A DNA stretch of 64,000 nt, from assembly GCF_013004065.1 (NCBI RefSeq), contig NZ_CP053084.1, positions 1,612,001-1,676,000 of the forward strand. Reading direction: 5' to 3'. This DNA comes from Limnobacter sp. SAORIC-580. Lineage in GTDB: Bacteria > Pseudomonadota > Gammaproteobacteria > Burkholderiales > Burkholderiaceae_B. Of the stretch, positions 9,264 to 17,149 are shown one piece after another. A program made the position numbers and the translations under genes. Numbering within the stretch: position 1 is the first letter of the stretch; every line of letters starts with the position of its first letter. Under the pieces are notes generated by a model. It had not been told where the DNA came from, did not search any database, and saw nothing but the letters and a program-made list of their open reading frames with translations.

Positions 9264-9959
9264 ATGAAACTGCTTTTGATCGAAGACGACCTGCGGCTGG
9301 CCGATTACCTAAAGAAAGGATTGACCGAGGAAGGTTTCGTTGTCGATTTGGCACGCAACGGGATTGACGGTTTGCATTTGGCCACCCAAGGCCTTTACGA
9401 CGTGATCATTCTTGATGGCATGTTGCCCGACATTGATGGTTTGGCCGTATTAAGTGCGTTACGCCAATCCAAAAGTATTCCGGTACTGATGCTTACCGCC
9501 CGCGCCATGGTTGAAGACAGGGTGAGCGGCCTGAAGGCCGGTGCAGATGACTACCTGGTAAAACCCTTTGCGTTTGCCGAGCTGGTGGCCAGGCTTCACG
9601 CCCTGGGGCGCCGAACTTCAACAGTTGCAGCAGAAAGCCAAACCACCGTATTGACCTTGCTGGACCTGGAGTTGGATGCGGTGCGCCGCACGGCCAAACG
9701 CGGCGGCAAGGATTTGCGGCTAACGGCCAAAGAATTTTCATTGCTGTGGCTGCTGCTTCGCCGCAAAGGAGAAGTGATTAGCCGCACCGAAATTGCAGAA
9801 CTGATTTGGGACATGCATTTTGACAGCGAAACCAATGTGATCGATGTGGCCATTCGCAGGTTGAGGATCAAGCTGGACGACCCTTACGAAATTCCGCTGC
9901 TTCATACCATTCGGGGCATGGGGTATGTTCTCGAGATTCGGGCGCAGGGCAAGGAGTGA
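9264..9959 (+). CDS. OmpR-family response regulator of the copper two-component system
   Basis: 231 residues: receiver domain (acidic pocket E7-D8-D9, phospho-acceptor Asp51 in ILDGMLP, conserved KPF lysine near residue 101) followed by a winged-helix DNA-binding domain (residues about 135-225, with LTAKEFSLLWLLLRRKGEVISR and the terminal RGMGYVLE hairpin). It is most like CusR/CopR. Its stop codon is three bases before the kinase start, so the two are cotranscribed. Likely activator of the divergent leftward copper operon through the dyad at 9191-9206. Confidence 0.9.
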   Translation: MKLLLIEDDLRLADYLKKGLTEEGFVVDLARNGIDGLHLATQGLYDVIILDGMLPDIDGLAVLSALRQSKSIPVLMLTARAMVEDRVSGLKAGADDYLVKPFAFAELVARLHALGRRTSTVAAESQTTVLTLLDLELDAVRRTAKRGGKDLRLTAKEFSLLWLLLRRKGEVISRTEIAELIWDMHFDSETNVIDVAIRRLRIKLDDPYEIPLLHTIRGMGYVLEIRAQGKE

Positions 9960-9961
9960 CC

Positions 9962-11305
9962 GTGAAATCAATTTCCAGAGCCACCATCGGTTTGACCAGC
10001 TCCGTCAGTGTACTGGGCGTGGTTTTACTCGCAGTGCTTGTGTATTGCTGCATCCACTTTTGGCAGGCCAAGCAACAGGAAGAAACCGCCAACCGCGCGC
10101 TTCATGCAGTTGAACACCTTTTACTAAAACCTACTTCCGAGTATTCACCCGAAGACGTGAAACATGGCCTGGAAGAAGTGTTGGGAGGGCAAGGTCGAAC
10201 CCAAGCCCGAGTTGTTGACAGCCGGGGCAATCGCATGTTCGGGCCAGAGGTGTTCTTCAATGGAGAGGGATCTATTCGGGAATTCTCACAAGTGTTTGAA
10301 ACCGAACTTCCCCAACTGCGGGCAAAACGAGTTGAACTGGCATTGAGCACCGTGGATGACGAACGTTTTCTGAACTTCATTTCAGGAATTTTTGCATCGT
10401 CCATCGTGTTGTGGATCCTGGTGTCGGTGTTGATCAGCATGCGACTGATTCGCCTGGTTTTGCGCCCCATCAACCGACTGACTGAACGTATTCACAATTT
10501 GGGGCCACGCTCGCTTGATGTGGTGCTGGACGACCACAAAGCCCCGCTTGAATTGCGACCCTTCATCGACGGATTCAACCGCTTACTGGGGCAACTGCGC
10601 GAGAACCGCGAGCAATTGAAACTGTTCAACAGCAATGTTGCACATGAATTGAATACACCACTGTCGAGCTTGACCATCAGCCATGAGCTGCTTCAACGCC
10701 GCAAACTGATCGAAGGTGATGAACTTCAAAAAATTGTGGGGGACCACCTCGACGAACTAGACAGGATGGCACGAATTATTCGCAGCATGCTTTTCCTGGC
10801 CAATGCAAACCAGGGCAGAGAACTACAACTTCAACCTTTGCAAAGTCTTCGTCAGTTGGTGGTATCAGTCGCGGAATACCTTGAACAGTTGGCCGAAGAC
10901 AAGGAGCTTCGCATCACAGTTCAGGGCGATGCCAATGTGGAAGTTGAAACTGAATTGATTAAAAGAGCGGTGAGTAACTTGCTGTCCAATGCCATTCGAT
11001 ATGCGCAGACCAACACAGAAATTACCGTGCACATTACCCAAGAAGCAGAGAGGGTGTGGATCAAGGTTTCGAATGAAGGCCCGACAATTGACCCAGTCAA
11101 ATTGAACCGTCTGTTTGAACCCTTTTTCCGTGCTGAAGAGGGGCGAAGTGACACGGGGAGCAATCACGGACTTGGCCTGGCTATTGTGGCGGCCATTGCG
11201 AAACTGCATGGTGGTGATGTGTTTGCAAGCAGCGAAAATCAAGTTACGGTGATTGGCTTTTCGGTTCACACGAAACGACAATCTACACCGGTGGGTCACA
11301 CCTAA
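9962..11305 (+). CDS. Membrane sensor histidine kinase (CusS/CopS-like)
   Basis: 447 residues. Layout: TM1 near residues 12-35, a periplasmic sensor loop of about 105 residues, TM2 near 140-162, HAMP, HisKA (phospho-acceptor His in NVAHELNTPLSSL), and HATPase_c (N box LLSNAIRYA, G box HGLGLAIV). I place the start at GTG 9962 because AAGGAG (9951-9956) sits five bases before it; a GTG at 9956 would overlap that site. The periplasmic loop senses an unknown ligand; context suggests Cu. It would phosphorylate Asp51 of the preceding regulator. Confidence 0.9.
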   Translation: MKSISRATIGLTSSVSVLGVVLLAVLVYCCIHFWQAKQQEETANRALHAVEHLLLKPTSEYSPEDVKHGLEEVLGGQGRTQARVVDSRGNRMFGPEVFFNGEGSIREFSQVFETELPQLRAKRVELALSTVDDERFLNFISGIFASSIVLWILVSVLISMRLIRLVLRPINRLTERIHNLGPRSLDVVLDDHKAPLELRPFIDGFNRLLGQLRENREQLKLFNSNVAHELNTPLSSLTISHELLQRRKLIEGDELQKIVGDHLDELDRMARIIRSMLFLANANQGRELQLQPLQSLRQLVVSVAEYLEQLAEDKELRITVQGDANVEVETELIKRAVSNLLSNAIRYAQTNTEITVHITQEAERVWIKVSNEGPTIDPVKLNRLFEPFFRAEEGRSDTGSNHGLGLAIVAAIAKLHGGDVFASSENQVTVIGFSVHTKRQSTPVGHT

Positions 11306-11317
11306 ATTCTTGTATGC

Positions 11318-11704
11318 CTATCTCAATGCAGTTAGTATCGCTTCTAGAGGGTTTTTTGCATTGACCAACGTCTTAAGGCAACTTGTGAGCTCTAAAGCCC
11401 CCCAACTGTCATTTAGACCTGAGCTTGGGTCAACCAAATGGTCGAACAATCGAGATGCTGGGTCAAAGTAAAACGAGCAAACCTTTCCGGTCACAAGGCG
11501 ATGTTCGACGTTGGGTCTGAAATACGCAGCTTGAACAGGTAAACAGTCTAAACCTGGTATCTCCAGATAAAAAGTACCCTCTAATGCGATGGTGATTTGG
11601 GCTGCCCAGTGCCGATGCATTGTGTTGTCTCCGACACTACCTCGGAATACACCGATGCCATCTGCAATCGACAAGTCACCCATCCAGTTCGTTTTTTCAC
11701 TCAC
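11318..11704 (-). pseudogene. AraC-type regulator, N-terminal cupin part only
   Basis: 128 residues with the cupin-like ligand-binding part of an AraC-family regulator: HRHWAAQITIALEG, then FRPNVEHRL and VCSFYFDPAS. The usual C-terminal pair of helix-turn-helix motifs (about 100 residues) is missing; the frame stops 13 bases beyond the kinase stop codon. It begins with GTG and has no good ribosome site. I read it as a remnant left by the rearrangement that joined the copper locus to the next cassette, though a stand-alone cupin cannot be excluded. Confidence 0.6.
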
Positions 11705-11726
11705 GTGAAACTTTACCCAAAAGACA

Positions 11727-11747
11727 ACCGGGCCGATGCGGCCCGGT
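11727..11747 (-). terminator. Rho-independent terminator after the micropeptide gene
   Basis: Perfect 8-base stem ACCGGGCC / GGCCCGGT with a five-base loop. On the minus strand it is followed by TGTCTTTTGGG, a short T-rich tract. It lies 12 bases downstream of the micropeptide stop codon and closes that transcription unit. Confidence 0.8.
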
Positions 11748-11759
11748 CTAACTAACGCT

Positions 11760-11843
11760 TTACGCGCAAAGTGGGCATTCTGCCAAGGCTACCCCTACAA
11801 GACCAAACACACCAACCGCGGCTGCGAACATTTTAACTTTCAT
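11760..11843 (-). CDS. 27-residue secreted Cys-x-x-Cys micropeptide
   Basis: Short gene below normal annotation limits. The product starts MKVKMF, continues as a 15-residue hydrophobic Ala/Gly/Val stretch, and ends ALAECPLCA. The first 21 residues form a textbook signal peptide with an Ala-x-Ala cleavage site, so the mature product would be only ECPLCA, a hexapeptide with a Cys-Pro-Leu-Cys metal or disulfide motif. Support for a real gene: a strong ribosome site (AAAGGAGA, seven bases before ATG), a CueR-type promoter/operator about 50-75 bases upstream, and a terminator 12 bases downstream. I recognise no family. It may be a secreted or membrane-held thiol chelator, or a leader peptide; the mature length makes either speculative. 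Confidence 0.65.
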   Translation of the reverse strand: MKVKMFAAAVGVFGLVGVALAECPLCA

Positions 11844-11886
11844 CACAAAATCTCCTTTAACAAGACAAGGGAACACTCCCATACAG

Positions 11887-11917
11887 ATCGTGGACCTTCC
11901 ATCCACTGGAAGGTCAA
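11887..11917 (-). promoter_or_regulatory. CueR/MerR-type promoter-operator for the micropeptide gene
   Basis: On the minus strand: -35 TTGACC (11912-11917) overlapping the perfect dyad ACCTTCC-N7-GGAAGGT (11894-11914), then a weak -10 (CACGAT, 11887-11892) at the long 19-base spacing that is the hallmark of promoters twisted open by MerR-family activators. The dyad has the same half-sites as the E. coli copA promoter bound by CueR. It begins 3 bases beyond the regulator's stop codon and reads only toward the micropeptide. Confidence 0.75.
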
Positions 11918-11920
11918 GCG

Positions 11921-12388
11921 CTATTTTTTGGCATCGTTTCTGATGGGAATAATGTAGTCAGCAATTAGAAACTCACCTTCTGGTTCATTCGGGTTTTGTG
12001 CAAGTTCATGCGCAATTGCAGCATTATTCGCCCGAATGTCAGTCAACTTTTGTTCTAGCGCCTCGAGGTGAATCTTCACTTGCTGGACTTCAATTAATTT
12101 TAACGCGATTAATTCGTCTACTTTCGCTCTGGAGCCACAACCGCAGGCTGGTCCCTGATCGTAATAATCCAGCACTGACTGGATTTCCTTGATCGAGAAG
12201 TCAAGTTCGCGTGCCTTTTTGACAAAATCAAGTCTGGACAAGTCCTCTTGCCCGAAAACGCGGTTTTTGCCGGAGGTAAACCAAGACTCGGAAGTAGCCC
12301 TTTTCGGTGCAATCAAGCCCTGGTCCTCGTAGAATCGAATAGTTTTAGGACTCAAACCGAGTTTCTTAGCTACTTCGCTGATTTTCAT
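11921..12388 (-). CDS. MerR-family metal-responsive regulator with an atypical Cys-Gly-Cys site
   Basis: 155 residues. The N-terminal winged helix-turn-helix is canonical (KISEVAKKLGLSPKTIRFYEDQGLI), followed by the dimerisation coiled coil (about residues 92-125). CueR-like sensors use two Cys in a loop near residues 112-120; here those are absent, and the only two cysteines are Cys82 and Cys84 in GPACGCGSR, at the start of the dimer helix where MerR has Cys82. The tail is acidic and hydrophobic without Cys or His-rich segment. The immediate downstream CueR-type operator and micropeptide gene are its likely targets. The inducing metal cannot be read from sequence. Confidence 0.85.
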   Translation of the reverse strand: MKISEVAKKLGLSPKTIRFYEDQGLIAPKRATSESWFTSGKNRVFGQEDLSRLDFVKKARELDFSIKEIQSVLDYYDQGPACGCGSRAKVDELIALKLIEVQQVKIHLEALEQKLTDIRANNAAIAHELAQNPNEPEGEFLIADYIIPIRNDAKK

Positions 12389-12455
12389 ATACTAGAACCT
12401 CAAGATTCGACAGTCAATCAACTAAGTGAATGATGCACTAGATGAATGTCACATT

Positions 12456-13946
12456 TCAATCGATTTGGATATTAAACAAACGGTATTGATTCTGAACTTT
12501 TTGAAGTGATAGCAACGCCCGACTTCTTGGTGGAAAGTGATCCGGTTTTTCTCCACATTCAATTCTATTAAGCCACACCCTAGCGTCATGAATGTAAGAC
12601 TTTACAAGTTCATCGCACATAGAATCTAAGGCAAGCATCTGTTCTGAAGAAAAGTTGGGTATAGCAAATTCTTGAAATTTTACCCTGTTAAAACTAAAAA
12701 GAGTATCGATTTTATTTTCAGAAATATTACTTTTTACTGGAATGAATGAGGCGGATTTTACCAAATCCTCATTCATTAAATGAAAATTATTAAAATATTG
12801 CAAGCGCCTGCTACGAATGCTGGTGTAAAGAGGAGGAAGCCACAACTCAGTAAGCCAATCTATTAATAGATCATGAATCAGCACGCCACAATATAGGCCC
12901 TTGCTATCAGAAGATGTCCATATTCCATCATTTTCATGTAAATACCAGAATTTTTCAGTTTTATTTATTAAGGCTAATTTTAATTCGTCGAAGAAACTAA
13001 GTAAAGATTGAATAAATGACGCTTCTTTTTTTCGATGAAGGTAACAGAAAGATGAATAAACCACAGGAAGAGCAACAAACTGGAAATAAGTGAAGTTTTC
13101 AAAAAATGAAAAACCAGAATTGTTAGAAATTGAGAGTGAATTTATTTTTCTGATCGCGTTAGTTGGAATCGTAAACTCACGAAGAGACTCTGGGAGTGAT
13201 AATTCTTTTACTAAAACGAAATGTGCGCATTGTTCGGGAATAGCACAATCCATATTTTTGAATGTATGAAGATGTTTGCCTAATTTTTTATCGCAAATTT
13301 CTTTCAAAGAAAAATTCCATTTGTCTAGGTCGTTAAGGACAGTGGAGAACTGACTTGGTACATTATGCTTTTTCGTTTGTGGTGTAGGGAAATCTGGGCA
13401 AAAAATGCGAATAAAGTTTATGTTGCATTTGACACTTCTTTCTTTTAACCGAATGACTCGATGATTACAAGAGAAAATTTCAAACTTTACGTTGTGAAAT
13501 AGGCATCGATCTAAGTACTTCAATGACGCATGTTCTGGCAGTTTGTAACTTTTAATGCATTCTGGACAATAACGAATAATTTTTTCTTGATGACGTGTAT
13601 TCACGTAGTAGTCTTGTATTAAAGGAATTCCAAGAATATTTAAATCGCCAGAACTTTTTGTAATTAAATTATTTTGTATGTAAGCCTGGTTACTAAAGAT
13701 TGAGAAAAGATACTTTAAAGAACGATGCTCAGATAAATTTAGGTTAAAAATATCAATGGAAAAGTATTGATTAAAAAATTCATTGACTTGTTCAATTTTT
13801 AACTTATTGAGTAATGCAAATTTCGCTAGCAAAAAATATGTATTGTCATTAGCATCGTACAGCTCTGATCTCCAGTTGAAGAGTTGATATTTATATTGTT
13901 GTTCTTTATGAGAATTTATCTCAATCAATCTGTGGAAGTTGTCCAT
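12456..13946 (-). CDS. tniQ: TniQ/TnsD-family transposition target selector
   Basis: 496 residues, AT-rich gene. The N-terminal TniQ domain carries a zinc-finger arrangement Cys127-x2-Cys130 (RYCPEC) and Cys148-x2-His151 (DRCLFH), typical of TniQ/TnsD proteins that bridge target DNA and the AAA+ regulator. The length is intermediate between short TniQ (about 400) and TnsD, with a C-terminal half I cannot assign to a known DNA-binding fold. It overlaps tniB by 22 bases and ends the leftward tniA-tniB-tniQ operon. There is no Cas gene nearby, so RNA-guided targeting is not indicated. Confidence 0.85.
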   Translation of the reverse strand: MDNFHRLIEINSHKEQQYKYQLFNWRSELYDANDNTYFLLAKFALLNKLKIEQVNEFFNQYFSIDIFNLNLSEHRSLKYLFSIFSNQAYIQNNLITKSSGDLNILGIPLIQDYYVNTRHQEKIIRYCPECIKSYKLPEHASLKYLDRCLFHNVKFEIFSCNHRVIRLKERSVKCNINFIRIFCPDFPTPQTKKHNVPSQFSTVLNDLDKWNFSLKEICDKKLGKHLHTFKNMDCAIPEQCAHFVLVKELSLPESLREFTIPTNAIRKINSLSISNNSGFSFFENFTYFQFVALPVVYSSFCYLHRKKEASFIQSLLSFFDELKLALINKTEKFWYLHENDGIWTSSDSKGLYCGVLIHDLLIDWLTELWLPPLYTSIRSRRLQYFNNFHLMNEDLVKSASFIPVKSNISENKIDTLFSFNRVKFQEFAIPNFSSEQMLALDSMCDELVKSYIHDARVWLNRIECGEKPDHFPPRSRALLSLQKVQNQYRLFNIQID

Positions 13947-14908
13947 ATCTGTGACGTAAGGTTTTGTTGAACAAGTATATTTGAAATATATTGTGAATTC
14001 AGGTTCGACTCCAGATGATCAAATGACTTATTGCCCATATCTTTTAATATTCTCTCAATTAAATTTGCGATTTGATTCATGGGAATTTCAATCTGATCCG
14101 ATTTTGGTTTAAACGATTTGAATGCTAAATTGTACTTTTCAATCAGTTCATTCCAAATTAAGAATGCCAAGCTTGTTAAACGAAAGCCATCATCAAAAGC
14201 GTCTGATAAAAAATACTTTGTATAACTTGCACCGCTATTTTCTGGCCACTCGGAATCCTTATCGTATCCTTCTAGAATGTATTCCAGTTCATTTAATGAT
14301 CTAATTCCGTGAAATCGAGCATGGTGCATTAGAAATCTTGTTACGATATGTGCATCACCCGTTCTTGCAAAAAAATTGGGTTGGAATGAAATTTGATGTG
14401 AGCCTACTGAAATGATACTTAACCTATACCCTTCCAGATCGAGCTCATTTTGTAAGCTCAATAGCCAATGCCATTCATTTAGTAAAACCAATTGAGCCTC
14501 ATCAATCAGTATTACGATGTAGTTGTATTTGACTCTGTTGGCTAGTGTAATAAGATGTTGTTTGAATAGATATTTTGCCTCCATTTTTGCTTTTGGTTTG
14601 ATTGGGTTTTTGAACTCAAATCTTGAGGCCATTAGAAGAAGATTCCAGAATTCTCTCTCGGATTTGCTATTGGTTGGATGTGACCAAATCATCAAAGGGA
14701 ATTCAGTATCGAACTTTTCATTGAGTATCTTAGCCAAGAAGGATTTTATGCCTTTCGATTTTCCGAATCGAGAAGGTCCATAAATGTAGCCACCAGTCTG
14801 ACGCTGCTCAATCCATCTGGTGATTGTTTCGCACATTTCATGAATAGGTGGGGTATAAATTGCATATTCTTGTGTGCAAACCGGATGATCACGTGAAATC
14901 TCAGTCAT
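13925..14908 (-). CDS. tniB: TniB/TnsC-like AAA+ transposition regulator
   Basis: 327 residues. Walker A is GPSRFGKSK (residues 44-52), Walker B is YIVILIDEAQ (130-139), and a sensor-1-like segment (SIISVGSHQ) follows. Proteins of this type form ATP-dependent filaments that link the target selector TniQ to the transposase and confer target immunity. The start is 8 bases after the tniA stop codon, indicating a single operon. The C-terminal 70 residues, rich in Ile and Asn, may contact TniQ. Confidence 0.88.
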   Translation of the reverse strand: MTEISRDHPVCTQEYAIYTPPIHEMCETITRWIEQRQTGGYIYGPSRFGKSKGIKSFLAKILNEKFDTEFPLMIWSHPTNSKSEREFWNLLLMASRFEFKNPIKPKAKMEAKYLFKQHLITLANRVKYNYIVILIDEAQLVLLNEWHWLLSLQNELDLEGYRLSIISVGSHQISFQPNFFARTGDAHIVTRFLMHHARFHGIRSLNELEYILEGYDKDSEWPENSGASYTKYFLSDAFDDGFRLTSLAFLIWNELIEKYNLAFKSFKPKSDQIEIPMNQIANLIERILKDMGNKSFDHLESNLNSQYISNILVQQNLTSQIWTTSTD

Positions 14909-14916
14909 CGTCGTCT

Positions 14917-17010
14917 CTATTTATTTTCGGCTTTTCGTCGTGGTGGAAGTGATGCGGAATTTTGGGTATGCGCTGTAGCGTCGGAGGTGTGGGGTGCGAT
15001 ATTCTGCTTATTCCTGCTAGCAGTATTGTTTTTGGTTGTAGAGCGTGACTTGGCTCTATCTTCAGTGTTGTCAGTAATCCGGCTTTCCATGCTTTTATTG
15101 GTTTCATTTGAAGCCATATCAGACTGTATGGTTTCGTTGTCAGGGACCTGATGGATAGTGTCGTTGGATTGAACCAGAAAATTTCGAGCTGTTAGATAGG
15201 CTGGATGAGGAGGAAACTTACCTCCTGATGCTTCCACCTCGGCAATGTAGGATTCCACCGCATCTTGTTGATTCTGCAGAGAGAATTTGCCTTGACGAAT
15301 TAATCCGCAGATTAGTCTTCGGGTCTCAAAGTTGTGAGGAACGCGATTCCATGGAGGTGATACGCGTAAATTGTCGATATGTTCACCAGTCAGTGAAGAT
15401 GCCTTGATGACCCTGGAGTCTGAATCAGAATCGGCTGTGATCCAGATTTTTTTCCCAGCCAAATCTAGTCTTTGACCCAATATTGGACTGGTGTAAATAC
15501 CATTCTCGAAATTGACGTATGGCCTCTTTCCGGCGTCCAGACCACCTTTAACCATGCACAGCTTTCTGTAACTGAAAAAAGTGTCAAGGTGTTGTGGATC
15601 AATCACTCTGGGCTGGAATGTCTTGCTAAGCACCAGATATTGCAGGTACTGAAGTGGTGATCGACCACTAAGTCTTGAGTGGATTCTCGCGTTGTAATTA
15701 GCAATGATGATGTCGAGGAGTTCTTCTGCATACTCGTATTGGAACTCTGAGGCTACTGCCACTCCGATGGGGTCTCTGCCCTTCGTTGCACCAGGGTAAT
15801 TTCCTGTTGTGTTGGAAATTTTCTGAAATCCGAATATTCCGAGTTTGTTAAAAAAGCTTTCAATAAATGGTCGGTCGTCTTTTGTTCGTCTTATCGCGTA
15901 CGAATTCTTCGGAGTAAGAAGAATTGACCCAACCGAATTTTTTAGTACTTCTGCAACTACCTTTGCTTTTTCGGCAAGTGCACCATCAATTGAGGTTTCG
16001 TCCCAGCATATGCCCACAAACTGCTTACCTAAAACACTGGGAAACCCGGCACCATCGATATAAAAGTCCTTGTCGGTGTGGTGTAGTTTTTTCTTCGCCC
16101 AGGGGGAAAGGGACTTCTTGATTACCCGAAGCACATCTTCTTTAGAAATCTCTTTTCGAAGACTCATGTGATATCCAAGCACCAATCGAGTCACCACCTC
16201 AATAATCACGATCACCCAGATTCTATGGATCAGTACGTTCTGGTAGCCACCCTCAAGTAAAGGAATCGCAACGGTGAAGCGCCCATCAATTTTGTGGGCG
16301 TCCATTTCTACACGTTGAAACGGGCGGTGAACTGGTCGATCAACACCATCTCCCGCCTGCATTTTCCTTTGAAGTTCATTTCCACCGTGTATCAGGATTG
16401 CCTTGCCAGGGTTTTCGTGAAGCACCTTATCAATGTATTTAATGATTGAGTGATATCCGTTCGTTTTAGTATTAAAAGGCCACTCCCCTTTGATTTCAAG
16501 ACCTTTCTCTCTAAGACTTTGGAGAAACCAGAGCCAAATCGATCGTTTTGAAGTTGACAACATTCCAAGCTTTTTTCGAGTATTGGGGACTTTAAGAATT
16601 TTTTTGTGTAAAGCCTCTCTGACGTCCGGATAGGTGTCTAGTAGCGTTTGAAAAGCGCCAACAGCACCGTGTCCCCACTGATTAATAACGATGGGTGAAC
16701 GTCTCTTGAATTGAACTATTCTTGTTTGTGGGATCAGTGCTCGCCAGCCGTAAATTTGGCCGTCTGGGTGATTGCAAATACACCGTTCAGTGATTAAGCG
16801 ATAGATTTGAGGCTCTGAGATACCATATTCTTTTCGAATCGTAGCGACTTTACTGCCGCTTAAATAGGCCTTGATTGCCTCTTTTCTATTGAGGAACTTG
16901 GCTAGCTTATCTGGAGCTAGTGAAGCTTCATCAAAGCCTGGCCAAACTGTAAAGTCAGCCCAGATGGTGTCACTTAAACCTTTGATGTGTCGAGTCGACT
17001 CGGAGGCCAT
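14917..17010 (-). CDS. tniA: TniA/TnsB-like DDE transposase
   Basis: 697 residues. N-terminal helix-turn-helix (about 44-75) and a second DNA-binding region (to about 195), an RNase-H-like integrase core (about 228-460) with Asp237 (VEMDAHKIDG), an Asp in CWDETSID (337 or 342) and Glu384 (RPFIESFF) as the DDE triad, a Mu-type C-terminal beta-barrel (about 480-570), and a low-complexity Ser/Asn/Thr-rich tail of about 90 residues such as TnsB uses to contact TnsC. It cuts and joins the 3' ends of the element. No TniR resolvase or TnsA endonuclease gene is visible. The 5' 624 bases are duplicated at 21461-22084. Confidence 0.92.
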   Translation of the reverse strand: MASESTRHIKGLSDTIWADFTVWPGFDEASLAPDKLAKFLNRKEAIKAYLSGSKVATIRKEYGISEPQIYRLITERCICNHPDGQIYGWRALIPQTRIVQFKRRSPIVINQWGHGAVGAFQTLLDTYPDVREALHKKILKVPNTRKKLGMLSTSKRSIWLWFLQSLREKGLEIKGEWPFNTKTNGYHSIIKYIDKVLHENPGKAILIHGGNELQRKMQAGDGVDRPVHRPFQRVEMDAHKIDGRFTVAIPLLEGGYQNVLIHRIWVIVIIEVVTRLVLGYHMSLRKEISKEDVLRVIKKSLSPWAKKKLHHTDKDFYIDGAGFPSVLGKQFVGICWDETSIDGALAEKAKVVAEVLKNSVGSILLTPKNSYAIRRTKDDRPFIESFFNKLGIFGFQKISNTTGNYPGATKGRDPIGVAVASEFQYEYAEELLDIIIANYNARIHSRLSGRSPLQYLQYLVLSKTFQPRVIDPQHLDTFFSYRKLCMVKGGLDAGKRPYVNFENGIYTSPILGQRLDLAGKKIWITADSDSDSRVIKASSLTGEHIDNLRVSPPWNRVPHNFETRRLICGLIRQGKFSLQNQQDAVESYIAEVEASGGKFPPHPAYLTARNFLVQSNDTIHQVPDNETIQSDMASNETNKSMESRITDNTEDRAKSRSTTKNNTASRNKQNIAPHTSDATAHTQNSASLPPRRKAENK

Positions 17011-17049
17011 GGTAGAGACTTAGGCAAAGTAGTTTCTATTTACTTTACC
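16426..17049 (-). repeat. Direct repeat copy 1: tniA 5' end plus leader
   Basis: This segment covers the first 195 codons of tniA and 39 bases before its ATG. It matches 21461-22084 at equal length (624 bases) with scattered substitutions; the encoded proteins differ at about ten of 195 positions. Homology ends at CTATTTACTTTACC (17036-17049) on one side and at CTTATCAATG on the other. Together the two copies bracket the chromate cluster in direct orientation. Confidence 0.9.
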
Positions 17050-17112
17050 CGGTTTTTCTCAGGTCGTGCCGTCGGCTAGGCTAGTTCGCTTTTCAAAAGA
17101 ATCCAAATATAT

Positions 17113-17132
17113 CTTGTATCGATCACTACAAG
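17113..17132. promoter_or_regulatory. Dyad upstream of chrB, candidate ChrB operator
   Basis: CTTGTA-N8-TACAAG, a perfect six-base inverted repeat, ends 17 bases before the chrB start codon. ChrB proteins act as chromate-responsive repressors of their own operon, so a dyad over the promoter region is expected. A -35-like TTGTAT lies within it and a TAGGAT hexamer follows at 16 bases, but that promoter would leave almost no leader, so the promoter assignment is weak. Confidence 0.45.
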
Positions 17133-17149
17133 TTGGTAGGATAAGCTAC

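Noticed and set aside
11736..11957. Rightward 73-codon frame across the micropeptide region
   Set aside because: It runs antisense through the terminator, the micropeptide gene and the operator, has no ribosome site and resembles no protein.
12389..12417. TTGACT-17-TAGTAT sigma70 promoter for the MerR-family gene
   Set aside because: The -10 hexamer abuts the ATG, so the transcript would start inside the coding region; GAGG nine bases before the ATG suggests that the promoter lies further upstream.
12456..17010. CRISPR-associated (CAST-type) transposon
   Set aside because: TniQ, TniB and TniA are present, but there is no Cas12k or Cascade gene and no repeat-spacer array in the window.
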